Source: Agapetus fuscipes | Lineage: Eukaryota > Arthropoda > Insecta > Trichoptera > Glossosomatidae | Length of the DNA: 64,000 nt | Direction: 5' to 3' | Assembly: GCA_951799405.1 (NCBI GenBank) | Contig: CATOGX010000117.1 | Span: 1-64,000, forward strand | Part shown: in pieces, positions 42,662-54,100 of the stretch | Position numbering within the stretch: the stretch's first letter is position 1 | How the letters are laid out: each line of letters opens with the position of its first letter | Made by a program: the position numbers and the translations under genes | Notes under the pieces: model-generated | Told to the model about the DNA's origin: nothing | What the model saw: only the letters and a program-made list of their open reading frames with translations | Database searches by the model: none

Positions 42662-43134
42662 GGGGCTTCCACACGCTTGCCTCAAACGCCTTGAGTCAAG
42701 GGCTTGCAAGCGCTTGCAAGCTCTTGGAAAACCAAACAGGGTCATCCACACGCTTGTGCGTGCGTCTGTGTGTGTTAGAATAAGCAAGCATGGCGGACGT
42801 CCAGCTTTTAGCTATAACATTTGGATAAACTTATTTTTATTTAAAAAAAAAACAAAACAAAAAGAGAGAAACTAAAAAGAAACGAATAATTCGGCAAAGA
42901 CGATGGTGGATGATCAAAATTCATAGAAACCGTACCGCACCAGAATGCGCGCGCACAAGTATGTGTGTGCCTGGCATGCGCATGCGTGAATTCCCTTTGA
43001 CTTGCGTCAAAAAACCGACTCTGGTCGGATCGGCGACAAGCTGAGCCAAGGCGGCTTAAGCCACGCCCCCAGCTGAGCCAAACGGCCGTCCACACGCTCG
43101 ACTTGGCTCGACTTGGCAAGCGTGTGGATGCCCC
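42662..43134. mobile_element. CACACGCTTGC-family DNA element, intact, 2-bp AT duplication
   Basis: Ends GGGGCTTCCACACGCTTGCC and (reverse complement) GGGGCATCCACACGCTTGCC. AT flanks both (42660-42661, 43135-43136). 473 bp, no transposase. A 2-bp AT duplication is a known feature of the ISL2EU group, but I do not recognise these ends. Truncated relative at 19975. Confidence 0.75.
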
Positions 43135-43620
43135 ATTAGAAGGTGTTCTTCTACAAAATATATATAAATTAAGAAAGTAAATCAATTTTAACTTTGCATA
43201 AAAGCAATATTTTGTATTATTTTGTTCTCTGCGAGAGATCTCCCGCATATTACAGTGAGTCAAGTAACTTTGAATGTGCGTAATGTGAATATTACATATC
43301 TTATTATTCAAATGCAATATTTTTTAAATATTTTTTGTAAACATCTTACAATTCACTGCTAGACATAGGGCTCCTGTATATTGTTTTTACTTTTACGTGA
43401 CATTTAATTATTTAAAACATAATTTAGGAAACAAGAAGGAAGCCATGCACCTAAAATTGAGATTGATTAGGAATTGAGCCATAAACAGGTACTTGTCAAT
43501 AATTATTTACTTTTATAGTTATAAGTAGTAACACCATATTTTCACTAGGCATGGCCCGAATCTCTTTGGAATATCTTCCACTTATTCTTATCTTGACATC
43601 TATCTAGAGATAGTCTACAA

Positions 43621-43864
43621 CAGGGGTGCCCATACTTTTTCTTGAGGATCGACAAAATTTATGAATAGGAGATCGACATTTTAACTGTTTAGCCCAACAA
43701 ATATAGCTCATAATGTATAAATATTACTTAAGAAAAAAAAATGCATAAGTAAAATTATATTGAGTGCAAAATGTCAAATCAGTTTTAAGGTCGATCACTG
43801 CAATTTTAACTATCCTCGGCGATCGACCTTAAACCTCCCGCGATCGACCGTATGAACACCTCTG
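43621..43864. mobile_element. hAT MITE with 8-bp duplication (7 of 8 match)
   Basis: Ends CAGGGGTGCCCATAC and (reverse complement) CAGAGGTGTTCATAC; flanks GTCTACAA and GTATACAA. Internal GATCGAC motifs repeat near both ends. 43137-43612 before it has no gene. Confidence 0.8.
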
Positions 43865-43879
43865 GTATACAACCAAGTT

Positions 43880-44066
43880 TTATTCACATTTACGATTCAT
43901 ATTAGTAGGTTTAGTAAGATTGCGCATACACATGCTGTATGTGTAATTACAAAAAAAATGTAAATTGAACATAAACATTGCAACTCTTCCCTGAAAGAAG
44001 GGGGACATTGGCAAAGTGTACAAATTTTAAAGTTAAGGTGGTTAGCTCCATGCCAATCCATAAGCT
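43880..44066 (-). repeat. LINE-T tail fragment, degraded
   Basis: Reverse complement shows TAGCTTATGGATTGGCATGG, GCTAACCACCTT, GAAGAGTTGC and ACATACAGCATGTG with many changes. Confidence 0.6.
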
Positions 44067-44287
44067 ATGAAATATTCTTATGTATTTTCTTTCATTTCGA
44101 TCGCCTTTTTTAAATTATTTATATTCACTCTTAAGTATTTTCTTCAAACCTAAGAGTATGTCTTCTTAGTTCTGACAATTTTTACTCTGCCGTTTTAAGA
44201 AATGGAACCTATTGTTTCACTTATAGATAAATAAAAAACATTCGCTTCCAATAAGAGTGGCAGCCATAAGGCTAGCCATCTTTTTTG

Positions 44288-44405
44288 TGATACGATGCCC
44301 AAATGCGGCATGTGTTAGCGCGAAATTATACATGTCTGCTTGTGGGAATGCATTTTATATAAATCTTAAATGATATATATCTTTGCAGCTTAGATTAGAT
44401 TAGAC
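44288..44405 (+). repeat. LINE-T tail terminus
   Basis: CCAAATGCGGCATGTGTTAG to CTTTGCAGCTTAGATTAGAT. 44406-44786 holds nothing recognised. Confidence 0.75.
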
Positions 44406-44786
44406 GCCCGTTTTCACCAAGAATATTTATAGATAAAGTGCTGTTAAAAAATATTTAAGTACCAGTTTTGTTTTCACTGACATTTAAGAACCTCTTAACT
44501 CGCTAAGAACTTCTTATATTTGCGAGCCCGATGTTCCGCTCCCTAAACTGTCACTTACGCTACGACACACTTTAGCGCCCTGTCAGTTCAATTATGTCAT
44601 GTTTAAACGGCAAATAAGTGAACATGCACACCAAAATCCTTGTTTTTTTAGAAATTCTTCAGATTATAGAAGTTTCTAGGACTTATGGGCGTCCAAAAAG
44701 TTTTGAGAAAGGACAATGTTTTTCAATAAGAATAGTATGACATTGATTTTTGGTGCAGATATCGGCCGTCAAAAAATACAATCATG

Positions 44787-44932
44787 CATTTGAGATTGGG
44801 TTTTTATATTGTAGGTCCACATGCGGCATGTGTTAGCGCGAAATTATACATATCTGCTTGTGGGAATGCATTTAATATAAATCTTAATTGATATATATCT
44901 TTGCAGCTTAGATTAGATTAGATTAGGTCCTT
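44787..44932 (+). repeat. LINE-T tail terminus
   Basis: CATTTGAGATTGGGTTTTTA through CACATGCGGCATGTGTTAGC to GATTAGATTAGATTAG. Nearly identical to the 7940-8092 tail. 44933-45480 has no gene; a short ATCGATC hairpin is at 45041-45064. Confidence 0.8.
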
Positions 44933-45479
44933 GCTGGATAAAATTGAAGTTTTCGGACAGCAGAGCTGTACAAATATAGTTTTGGTAAAGATATCGTGGA
45001 AATGACTTATCGTTCATGAATTCATTAGGTATTAAAAAACATCGATCTTTTCATTGATCGATGTTTATAGGTAGGTACCTACCATAAATTTGTCATATCA
45101 CAGGCCGTACGATATCCTTCAGATGAATTGTTCCTATTGTTTTGTATTATTGCCTACAGAAACAATTCAGTGACACAGGGATTACTTATTAGAGGTATTA
45201 CAATTTTATGCCACTGGTCGCCATCACCTGATATCTGTGACAGACATGAGAGGCGTAAATGTATTCCCATGTAGCAGGATTGAACAAGTTTCTCGCGGTC
45301 ACCCATAAAAAGTTGAAGCATGTTTCTTCTTTAGTTTGATGACATAATGATGATTGATTGGTGACCGCCGTGTATTTGAAAATGCCGAGTTTACATGTCG
45401 AATATGGATGTGAATTGTCAACAACAGAAAACAGCGGCAGACTACAAGCGGCGACAGCGTAAGACTACAAGTAACTATA

Positions 45480-45655
45480 TCAGTATCTAGATCAAATTTC
45501 CGAAATAGCGAATGAATGGGATATTCAGAGTCATAACAAAAGGAGAGAGTGCATGAAAAAGATTATGACTCTGAATGAAATGAAAGAAGTATGTAAGGAC
45601 CGAAAGGAATGGCGGTCGATTTGCAACAATGGCGGCTAGGGCATTAATTCTAAGT
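45480..45655 (+). pseudogene. LINE-T ORF2 C-terminal fragment
   Basis: Encodes DQISEIANEWDIQSHNKRR, then KKIMTLNEMKEVCKDRKEW and stops with GG-Stop, as at 7484-7735. Confidence 0.7.
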
Positions 45656-45774
45656 GTAATATTAAGTTTAATTTTACTTTATTTTAATCTTAATTTGTAA
45701 TGTGTCTTTGTAATGTTGTTGTTATGCGCGAGAATAATGGTAGGGGATTGTAAGAAAGGAAAGAAAAAAATATT

Positions 45775-48312
45775 GTTAAGAATGAAAAGAATACAAAGTG
45801 GAAAATTTGAACGATGACAATGTGCAAGATGAATATCAAAGTGAGATTGCCAAAAGATTAAATATGGATGAACTACAAAAAATGAAAGATGAAGGATGTG
45901 TGGAAAAAGTGTGGCAAATGATGAAGAAAGAACTGACCGAATCTGCTAGAATGACTTGCGGAGAAACAAATGTTGGAAAGAAAAAAGGTGATGCCTGGTG
46001 GAATGATGGAGTGAAAGAAGCAGTAGAGCAAAAGAAGGAAGCGTATATGAAATGGTTGAAAGATAAAAGTAAATTAAATTTGGAAATGATGTATAAAAGG
46101 GCAAAAATAAATACTAAAAAGCTTGTGTATGAAAGTAAGATGGAATTAGAGAAGAAAAATTATGAAAAGGCACAGCAGGACTTCCACACCAACAAAAAAA
46201 TGTTCTGGAGTTGGGTTCGGAATAATAACGAAAGTGTGGGATGATGTATGTAATAGATGGAAAGAATACTTTGAAGAAATATTAAGACAGGGTGAAAGAA
46301 ATTTATATGAATGTGACCCTACAAATGAAAGTAATGAGGATATTTTGAAAGAGGAAATAAAAGCAAGCATAAAAGAGCTGAAGAATGGAAAGGCTGCAAG
46401 TATGGATGGATTGAATGCTGAGATGTTAAAGGCAGGAGGAGAATGTGTGGTAGAGTGGATGTTTGAATTATGCAAGATGTGTATGAAAGACAGGGTAGTA
46501 CCGATGGACTGGAGAAAGGCGGTCATTGTCCCTATTTACAAGGGTAAAGGGGACAAGAAAGACTGCCGTAACTTCAGGCCCATTAGTCTCCTTAGTATAC
46601 CTGGGAAAGTCTTATGCAAAATTGTCATTAAAAAAGTGAGAATGGCCACCGATCACAGGGTCTCTGATATTCAATCTGGTTTTATGCCAGGACGAGGTTG
46701 TGTGGACCAAATCTTTACTCTCAGACAGATTGTTGAAAAACATCTGGCTGTGGGGAGGGTGGTCTACGCAGCATTCGTAGATCTCGAGAGGGCCTTTGAC
46801 TCGGTGGACAGATGTATGCTGTGGAATGTTCTCAGGAAGTACGGTGTGAATGATAATCTTCTGAATGTGATACGTGCCATCTATGAAAATAGTTCGGCAT
46901 GTGTAAGAGTGGATGGGAGATATAGTGACTGGTTTGATGTATATAAGGGAGTGAGGCAAGGCTGCGTGATGAGTCCATGGTTGTTTAATATAATCATGGA
47001 CAGTTGCATAAAAGAAGCTGGAATATCAGAGAGCGGAGTGAAAGTGGGTGAAACAAAAGTTGGAGTACTTCTTTATGCTGATGATGCTATAGTTTTAGCT
47101 GACTCGGCGGAGGAATTCCAAACGATGTTAACCAAACTGAATGATGCGTTTTGTAAGAATAGCTTGAAAGTAAATGCGAATAAGACAAAAGTATTAGTTT
47201 TTGACAGGAATGAAGTATGTGAGGAACTTACAATTAATTTGAATGGAATAAAAGTTGAAGTAGTGAATGAGTTTGACTATTTAGGAAGTAAGTTTGAGGC
47301 GAATGGTAAGATGACGAAAGAATTAGAGAAGCGTGCCAGCAAAGGAAGATGCGTGATGATGATGATGATGATGATGGATGATTTCTTTCCTGTGGCGCCA
47401 TTTAATGGTCCAGGACCATCTCAAGGGCGCCATAAAAGCGTTAAGAGCGTTTGGTAGAATAGCGAAGAATAAAAGGATACCAAAGAAAATGAAAATGGCG
47501 GTACACAATTGTATTTTGTTGCCGACCCTGATGTATGGAAGCGAGTCATGGACGTTGAATGAAAGAGAAGTAAATAAGGTATGCACCGTAGAAATGGCTC
47601 ATTTGAGAAGTATGACAGGAAAAACACTGAAAGATAGAGTGAGAAACGAATGGGTTCTAAATGAATGCGGAGTAAAAGAAAGCGTGAAAGTGAAAGTTCA
47701 AAGAAGTGTGATGCGATGGTTTGGACATATTGAAAGGATGAATGATGACCAACTGACAAAAAGAGTGTATAAAGGGAATGTAATAGGTTAGCGTGGAAGG
47801 GGAAGACCTAGGAAACAATGGAGTGATCAGATAAATGAGATTGCGAATGAATGGAATTCACAGAGTGGAAACAAGAGAAGAGCATGCATGAAAAGAGTGA
47901 TAAAATTAGATGAGATGAAAGAAGTATGCAAGGACAGAGTCAAGTGGAGGCACTTGTGTGGAGGTACTGGCCACCCCTAGAGGAAAGGCGGCAGGATACA
48001 AGACAAGACAAGACAAGTCTCATTACGAATTTATGTAAATCATTTATAATTTTTTGTGCTCCTTGACTGATAGGTTGGGACGAGGCTGACCACCCGTGCT
48101 GTAAAAATCGGTTCACTTTTGCCAATGCCACCCCGGTTCAGGGAACGGCGGCAGGAGTTGCAAGGTTTATGTCCATGTGAGGTTTTCTGTATTTGTATGC
48201 ACACATGCAGAATGTGTAGGCGCGAACCTACATGTGCCTGTCTGTAGGCATGCATTTCATATGAGCCTTAAATGCTTACATATCCCTGCAGCTTAGATTA
48301 TAGATTATATCC
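45775..48312 (+). mobile_element. LINE-T, longest copy (5' truncated non-LTR retrotransposon)
   Basis: Contains ORF2 from before the reverse transcriptase to the C-terminus plus the 3' tail, ending CAGCTTAGATTATAGATTAT. Endonuclease and any ORF1 are missing. The coding part is split into three frames by indels, and a GATGATGATG expansion with about 50 extra bases lies at 47349-47415. The tail matches all LINE-T tails in the window, tying them to this reverse transcriptase. Confidence 0.85.
45798..47988 (+). pseudogene. LINE-T ORF2 (reverse transcriptase), frame-broken
   Basis: Segment 45798-46244 is the charged pre-RT region (DAWWNDGVKEAVEQKKEAY). Segment 46162-47342 is reverse transcriptase: KNGKAASMDGLNAEMLKAGG, NFRPISLLSIPGK, AAFVDLERAFDSVDR (motif A), GVRQGCVMSPWLF (motif B), LLYADDAIVLAD (YADD, motif C) and LKVNANKTKVLVF. 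Segment 47421-47791 is the C-terminus (MRWFGHIERMNDDQLTKRV) and after an in-frame TAG reads GRGRPRKQWSDQ to 47988. Clade not resolved by eye; it is an APE-type non-LTR element distinct from LINE-C and LINE-J. Confidence 0.85.
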
Positions 48313-48370
48313 ATATCCCGAACTCTATATCCATAACATCCCTAAATACGATGGACGCCAAGAAATCTAA

Positions 48371-49043
48371 AAATCCCGTTGTTTTTAAAAATATGTTTCT
48401 CATACTTTATGGCCTTAGTAAAAGAGTGACATTAATGAAAAAAATCACGCGTGTTCAATATTTTTTTATCTTAATTTTAAAGTTAGTGTTTTTTATATAA
48501 CTTAAAAAATGACGCCACAAAAAAATATTTAAAAAAACTCGTTTTTGTTTACTTTTTTTTGCTCGGATTTTGTTGTTTTGTATTTTGGAAATATTTTTTT
48601 TCTTCATAATTATATAATGATACAAATTCTAGTTCGTAGTGTGATTTTTAATAGAATAATGTGAATAGTTTTTGCGATAATATGAAAAAACTGTTTTCAA
48701 GAATTAAATAAGTTAATTAGTTTTAGTTTTTTCATATTAGCGCAAAAACTATTCAGATTAATCTATTAAAAATCACACTACGAACTAGAATTTGTATCAT
48801 TCTATAATTATGAAGAAAAAAAATATTTCCAAAATACAAAACAACAAAATCCGAGCAAAAAAAAGTAAAAAAACGAGTTTTTTAAATATTTTTTTGTGGC
48901 GTCAGTTTTTAAGTTATATAAAAAAACTAACTTTAAAATTAAGATAAATTTTTTTTTAACTCGCGTGATTTTTTTCATTAATGTCACTCTTTTACTAAGG
49001 CCATAAAGTATGAGAAACATATTTTTAAAGACAACGGGATTTT
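48371..49043. repeat. 673-bp foldback inverted repeat
   Basis: Arms of about 320 bp (48371-48690 and 48724-49043) are near-complementary: AAATCCCGTTGT pairs with ACAACGGGATTT, TCATACTTTATGGCCTTAGT with its reverse complement at 48999, GTTCGTAGTGTGATTTTTAA with 48767. No coding, no clear target duplication. 49044-49716 after it holds no gene. Confidence 0.85.
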
Positions 49044-49906
49044 TTTTTTGAATACACTCTTAACAAGGAAGATGGCCAATTTTATGTCTACCCCTTTCAT
49101 TTGAAGTGTATACAACATCATCGGGGAAGAAGGGTGGATATACTTACCAAATTAGATAATTTATGAAAAGTAGACTACTTAAATGTGAATTGCTGTATAT
49201 AATTTATCGGAAATACGAGTCAGAATTCTGCCTTTTTTACACCAATAGTTCACAATTATAGTCGTTATTTGCACTGCGGACAAAGACGTAAAAAAAGATT
49301 TGAAAATAAGTACAAACCTAACATAGCATTGGTCTTGAAAATTGTTTTCAATAATCGCCACGAAATGACGTCTATAAAATGTTATACCGCTGTACTCAGC
49401 TAAAATGCTGTTAGAGGAGCGCGGAGCGTTGAGCCTATGTATCGAATGTAAGAGAGGGAGACAGAATATAATCAGTTAGTGTGTTCCTGGCTACAGCGGC
49501 GGGTTAAAAAACATGTGATGACGTAGGTTAAGATTCAGTGACAAGTATAATGCTTTTGCAAAGAGCCCTCAAACACATTATTGACATTTGTACCATATTT
49601 TTAAGTGTGTACACATACTGGACTAGAGAATTTTGTAGTTTTATGCGTAGCAACATGTGTCGAATCGAGATTCGAAAAACTTTAAATTTTGATAATGTTC
49701 AAACGGGACAGGACCCTTAAGGGGGCGCTCTCATGTTGCACCGCGCCGAAAGCTGTCAAAGTTGCGACCCGTTTCCCCCCATCCCCTTTCGCCTCAGACC
49801 GTATGGATTTAGCCCCACAAAATATGCTCGACTTGCTATTGCCGTTTGAAGATTTTTTTTTACATACGACTTTTGTGGATCTCCCATCACGCAAAAAAAA
49901 AAAACG

Positions 49907-50226
49907 CAACTAAGCTACACATATAGTGTAACTTCTTGCCTGTGTTATCCCCGAAGGGGTCACATGTGGCCATTCGGGACCTATTTATTTATACAGGTAA
50001 GGGGACCGGCCTTACACCAACAACTTTTAGTTGAAGTGGGGTTTCCCAACTCCCGAGAGTGCTGGTACTCATTTTTTGTGAAGGCTGAGTAAACCTTGCC
50101 GGTATTTTATTTTGGGGTTTGAAATAAACACCAAAACGGGAAATCATTTCTGACACCCTCGGTGGGATTCGAACCCGAGCTTTCGGCATGGAATGCAAGC
50201 ACTCTACCACCTGAGCTATCGACCGG
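49907..50226 (-). repeat. SINE-3
   Basis: Minus-strand head GATAGCTCAGGTGGTAGAGT and GGTTCGAATCCCACC; ends GTGTAGCTTAGTTGCG. Confidence 0.85.
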
Positions 50227-50496
50227 ACTATTATAGGACAGGATTTCTTAAAAAAAAAAAAAATTATAACGCTTTCGTCTTTACATTAAGTGTGGCCTGA
50301 GCCTCTAGAAAAGTCTCCTCTACTTTTTTCTATCCTTACATACTGATCTCAGTTCATTTATATCCATTGCTTCTTCCCATAATTTCCACTTTGTACTTAT
50401 TTTTATCCCGAAAATGTAAGCAGGTAGGTTTATGAATTTGAGATATTATATTGAACTTTTATAAATGGCTACTATGGTATTTTTTTTTTTTTTTTT

Positions 50497-50694
50497 TTTT
50501 TAAATAGATTTGTGGAAAGGAATGCAATCCACCAACCTATTTTACCTGGCCAGTTGTCTTCATGCGAAAACAGAAGCTTGTGTGCATGCAACGGCATCTC
50601 TTGAACCAGGGTCGAAGTTATCGGCGCGGGATTCGAACCAGCGTTATCCGGTTCCAAATAACCTGACTCAATCCCCGCGGCTATAACACCGACA
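50497..50694 (-). repeat. SINE-2
   Basis: Minus-strand GTCGGTGTTATAGCCGCGGG, GGTTCGAATCCCGCGCC, and the 3' AATAGGTTGGTGGATTGCAT end with a poly-A tail (50481-50501). Confidence 0.78.
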
Positions 50695-50802
50695 TTATAT
50701 TACATATTTCATAGTGACATTTGAATAGAGTAACTAATTAAAAGTAGATAAAAACATAATAAAATATTTTGTACCTATTGATATAGATTAGATTAGATTA
50801 GA

Positions 50803-51132
50803 TTAAAACGCAACTAAGCTATATATATAGTGTGACTTCTTGCCGCGTTATCCCCGAAGGGGTCGCATGTGGCGAGTTGAACCTATTTATTTTTACACGT
50901 AAGGGGGCCGGCCTTACGCCAACCACTTCAGTTGACGTAGGGGTTTCTCAGCTCCCGAGAGGGCTGGTACTCATTTCTTGTGAAGGCTGAGTAAACCTTG
51001 CCGGTATTTTTATTTTGGGGTTTGAAATAAACACCAAAATAGGAAATCATTTCTGACACCCTCCTCGGTGGGATTCGAACCCGAGCTCACGGGGTAGTAT
51101 GCGAGCACTCTACCAACTGAGCTATCGACCGG
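50803..51132 (-). repeat. SINE-3
   Basis: Minus-strand GATAGCTCAGTTGGTAGAGT, GGTTCGAATCCCACC, CACAAGAAATGAGTACCAGC; ends with AGCTTAGTTGCGTTTTAATC. TTAGATTAGATTAGATTA at its tail side (50787-50805) is a LINE-T terminus. Confidence 0.85.
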
Positions 51133-51424
51133 AAAAAAATATATTTTTCTTTTTTAAAAAATGAAATCTGTGACTATACAGTCACACAGTGCCAACCAAA
51201 TAAAAACCAGAAAACAAAAAAAAAACAATCTGCAAGTAACTATAAACACAAGTCATTATGTCAACAAAATGAGTCCTAAGGTAGACAGGGTTTTCTAGGA
51301 ATCAGCTCAACTTGTCGGACTATTGTATTGTTAAATTCTTTGTTGGTAATTCAAAAGACTCTACCTGAAGTCTATTATAGATGAGTCGTATAGAATCAAA
51401 GGCGGCAATCTAAAAATAAATAAA

Positions 51425-51580
51425 TTGACATGAAGGGTCGTGGGTTCGAATCCCCACGGAGTGCAAAGGAATATAATTTATATTATTTACAACAAACCGG
51501 TCCGTAGTCCAATGATAACACTTCGGACTCTGAATGAAAGGTTGCGGGTTCGAATGCCAGCGGAGCACAAAAAATATAGC
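51425..51580 (+). repeat. Two SINE-1 head fragments
   Basis: 51434-51466 keeps only the B-box side (GGGTTCGAATCCCCACGGAG). 51496-51580 is a whole tRNA-like head (ACCGGTCCGTAGTCCAATGA, GGGTTCGAATGCC) without the SINE body. Confidence 0.65.
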
Positions 51581-51594
51581 GTTTGGCCAAATTT

Positions 51595-51884
51595 TAACAA
51601 TTGATTTAAAAAATGTAATTTGTCGTGTATATTCCTTAACTTATAGGTTGGTATGCGGCTGACCACCCATGCTGTAAAAATTGTTCACTTTGCCAATGTC
51701 ACCCCTGTTTCAGGGAAGGACGACAAGAGTTACAGGGCTTATGTTCATTTGAAATACGGGTTTTTATATTGTAGGTACACATGCGGCATGTTTAAGCGCG
51801 AACTTGTACGTGTCTGCTTGTGAGAATGCATATAATGTGAATCCCCAATGTAACATATCCTTACAGCTTAGATAAGATCACTTG
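51595..51884 (+). repeat. LINE-T 3' tail
   Basis: TTAACTTATAGGTTGGTATG, CCCTGTTTCAGGGAAGGACG, CACATGCGGCATGTTTAAGC, CCTTACAGCTTAGATAAG. Confidence 0.78.
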
Positions 51885-52118
51885 GTAAGCATAAGTCATA
51901 GAAAAATGTCTTTCAAAAATCGAGAATCCTTTTTATGGGGGTAGGTAAAATTTGAACAAAGAACCATTGTTTAACATATTATCCTATTTCCATTGAAAGA
52001 CATAATATTACAATGACGACCAAATAGAAAAATATTATAATAAAGTATAGTAAAATATTTTGCACAAAAAATTGTCTTTTTTTTCATAACCCTTATAATA
52101 GAAATTATTCTGGTGATG

Positions 52119-52360
52119 ACCGGTCCGTAGTTCAGTGGTGACATTTCGGACTGGAATGGAATTTGTGGGTTCGAATCCCGGCGGAGCACAACAAGTATGC
52201 CATTTATATTTTCATATTTGCTCTTCGCTGGGTTGAAAAATTTATAAACCTTTACTCATGACCGGTAACAAAAGCTCCATCCCGCCTTACAGCAACTGGG
52301 TCTCGCTTGAGAATTGGCACTTTGTAGCGACGACGACCAAGCTCGTAAAAAGGTCGAACG
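52119..52360 (+). repeat. SINE-1
   Basis: Head ACCGGTCCGTAGTTCAGTGG, GGGTTCGAATCCCGGCGGAG; body through TCTCGCTTGAGAATTGGCAC. The shared 3' tail is missing. Confidence 0.82.
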
Positions 52361-52371
52361 CTCTATAATCT

Positions 52372-52610
52372 ATAATCTAAGTTGCAAAGATATATAATCA
52401 TTTAAAGCTCTCAGATGTATGCCCACAAACCAACACGTGTAGTTCGCGCTTACAAATGCTGAATGTGTACTTACAAATAAAATCCAAACCTCAAATGAAC
52501 ATAAGCCCCACAACTTTTGTCGACCTTCCCTGACACATTGGCAAAGTGAACCATTTTTCACAGTATGGGTGGTCAGCCTCATACCAACCTATGGCTATAA
52601 GTCAAGGAAT
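52372..52610 (-). repeat. LINE-T 3' tail
   Basis: Reverse complement: TTGACTTATAG, GAGGCTGACCACCCATACTG, GAACTACACGTGTTGGTTTG and CTTTGCAACTTAGATTATAG. Confidence 0.75.
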
Positions 52611-52858
52611 CACTCAATTGGTAAAATGCTTGCATTCCATGCCGAGAGCAAGGGTTCGATCGCAAGGTTTACTCAGCCTTCACAAGAAATGAGCACCAGC
52701 CGGAGGTTGGAAAACCCCTACTTCAACTGAAACTGGTTGGTGTGAGGCCGGCCTCCTTACCTGTAAAAATAAATAGGTCCCGAATCGCCACATGCGACCC
52801 TTTCGGGGTTAACGCAGGCAATAAGTTACACCATATGTGCAGCTTAGTTGTGTTTATT
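52605..52858 (+). repeat. SINE-3, 5' end damaged
   Basis: CAATTGGTAAAATGCTTGCA and GGGTTCGATCGCAAGG replace the usual head; the body CTTCACAAGAAATGAGCACC and AGCTTAGTTGTGTTT end are normal. Confidence 0.75.
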
Positions 52859-52963
52859 CTAAGGTGATGCGAAACACTCCTCAAGAGCCGAACTTTACCG
52901 TCGCTATGGAATGCACCTATTCTCAAGAAAGCCCCTATTACTGTGAAGCTGTAGGCTTAAAAA

Positions 52964-53257
52964 AAATAGGCTGATTTATTTGGTGAGCGCTGTTTTTGTG
53001 TGAATCACACCTCAAGAGCCCTCTGCGAGCTTAGTCGTCGCTATAGAAATCGCCAATTCTTAAGCAAGACCCAGTTGTTGTAAGGTTGGATGGACCTTTT
53101 GATGACCGGTCTTTGGTATAGGTTTATGAATTTTTTCAACCCAGCGAAAGCAAATTTGAAAATATAAATGGTATATTTTTTGTGCTTCGCCGGGATTTGA
53201 GCCCACAACCTTCGAGTTACGAGTCCGAAGCGTTACCATTTGAACTACGGACCGGTC
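52964..53257 (-). repeat. SINE-1, near full-length
   Basis: Minus-strand ACCGGTCCGTAGTTCAAATG, B box GGCTCAAATCCCGGCG, body, and 3' end GAGGGCTCTTGAGGTGTGAT then CACAAAAACAGCGCTC. A degraded second SINE-1 3' half lies at 52860-52960. Confidence 0.85.
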
Positions 53258-53429
53258 AATTTCACCAATAAATAAAATTCAATTTCTCGCCAGGAGCAAA
53301 AAAAAACACTTTTTTTCGCATATCAACTTTTTATTCAGTTTTAATATTTTTTATTAAATAAATTAATAAACGTACCTACTAATCAAGTAACCCATACTGT
53401 AAATTTATTACACCTATGTGTAAAAAATA

Positions 53430-54100
53430 AATTCCTTGACTTATAGGTCAACGACGTTACCACGTTGAAAGCACCGGTTCCCATAGATCACCGAAGTTAA
53501 GCAACATTGGGCGCGGATAGTACTTGGATGGGTTACCGCTCAGGTACACCGCGTGTCGTTGACATCTTGCCCCGGTCCGTAGTCCAGTGGCAACCATCCG
53601 GACTCGTTAATGGAAGGTTGTGGATTCGAATCCCGGCGGAGCACAAAAAATATACCAGTGTGCTTTCGAATGTGCTCTTCGCTGAGTCGAAAAATTCATA
53701 AACCTTTACCAAAGACCGGTCGCTGAAAGGTCCATCCAACCTTACAACTGGGTCTTGCTTGAGAATTGGCGCTTTCTACAGCGACGACCAAGCTCGCAGA
53801 GGGCTCTTCAGGTGTGATACACACAAAAACAGCGCTCACCAAATAAATCATCCTAATATTATTATTATTATTTGGTATGAGGCTGACCACCCATACTGTA
53901 AAAATGGTTTTCTTTGCGAATATGTCACCCCTGTTTCAGGTAAGGTCGGCAAGAATTGCAGGGCTTATGTTCATTTGAGATTGGGTTTTTTATACTGTAG
54001 GTCCATATGCGGCATGTGTGAGCGTAAAATTATGCGCGTCTGCTTGTGGGAATGCATTTAATATGAATCTGAAATGATACATATATTTGCAACTTAGATG
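53430..54100 (+). repeat. LINE-T 3' tail split by a composite SINE
   Basis: The tail starts TTCCTTGACTTATAGG (53431-53446), is interrupted, and resumes GGTATGAGGCTGACCACCCA at 53873, ending near 54100 (ATATTTGCAACTTAGATGTAG). Confidence 0.78.
53447..53865 (+). repeat. Composite 5S rRNA/tRNA-headed SINE-1 variant
   Basis: 53447-53563 is a near-complete 5S rRNA-like unit: GTCAACGACGTTACCACGTT, GATCACCGAAGTTAAGCAAC, GGCGCGGATAGTACTTGGAT, ACCGCGTGTCGTTGAC. The internal control boxes (AGTTAAGC, TTGGATGGG) are visible. After a 7-base link the tRNA-like SINE-1 head follows (CCGGTCCGTAGTCCAGTGGC, GGATTCGAATCCCGGCGGAG), then the SINE-1 body and tail, ending in an ATT repeat. It sits inside a LINE-T tail, so it moved as a unit. 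Confidence 0.88.

Noticed and set aside
53447..53563. Genuine 5S rRNA gene
   Set aside because: It is fused to a SINE head without a terminator, lies inside a LINE tail and is a single copy. A SINE-borne 5S unit explains it better.
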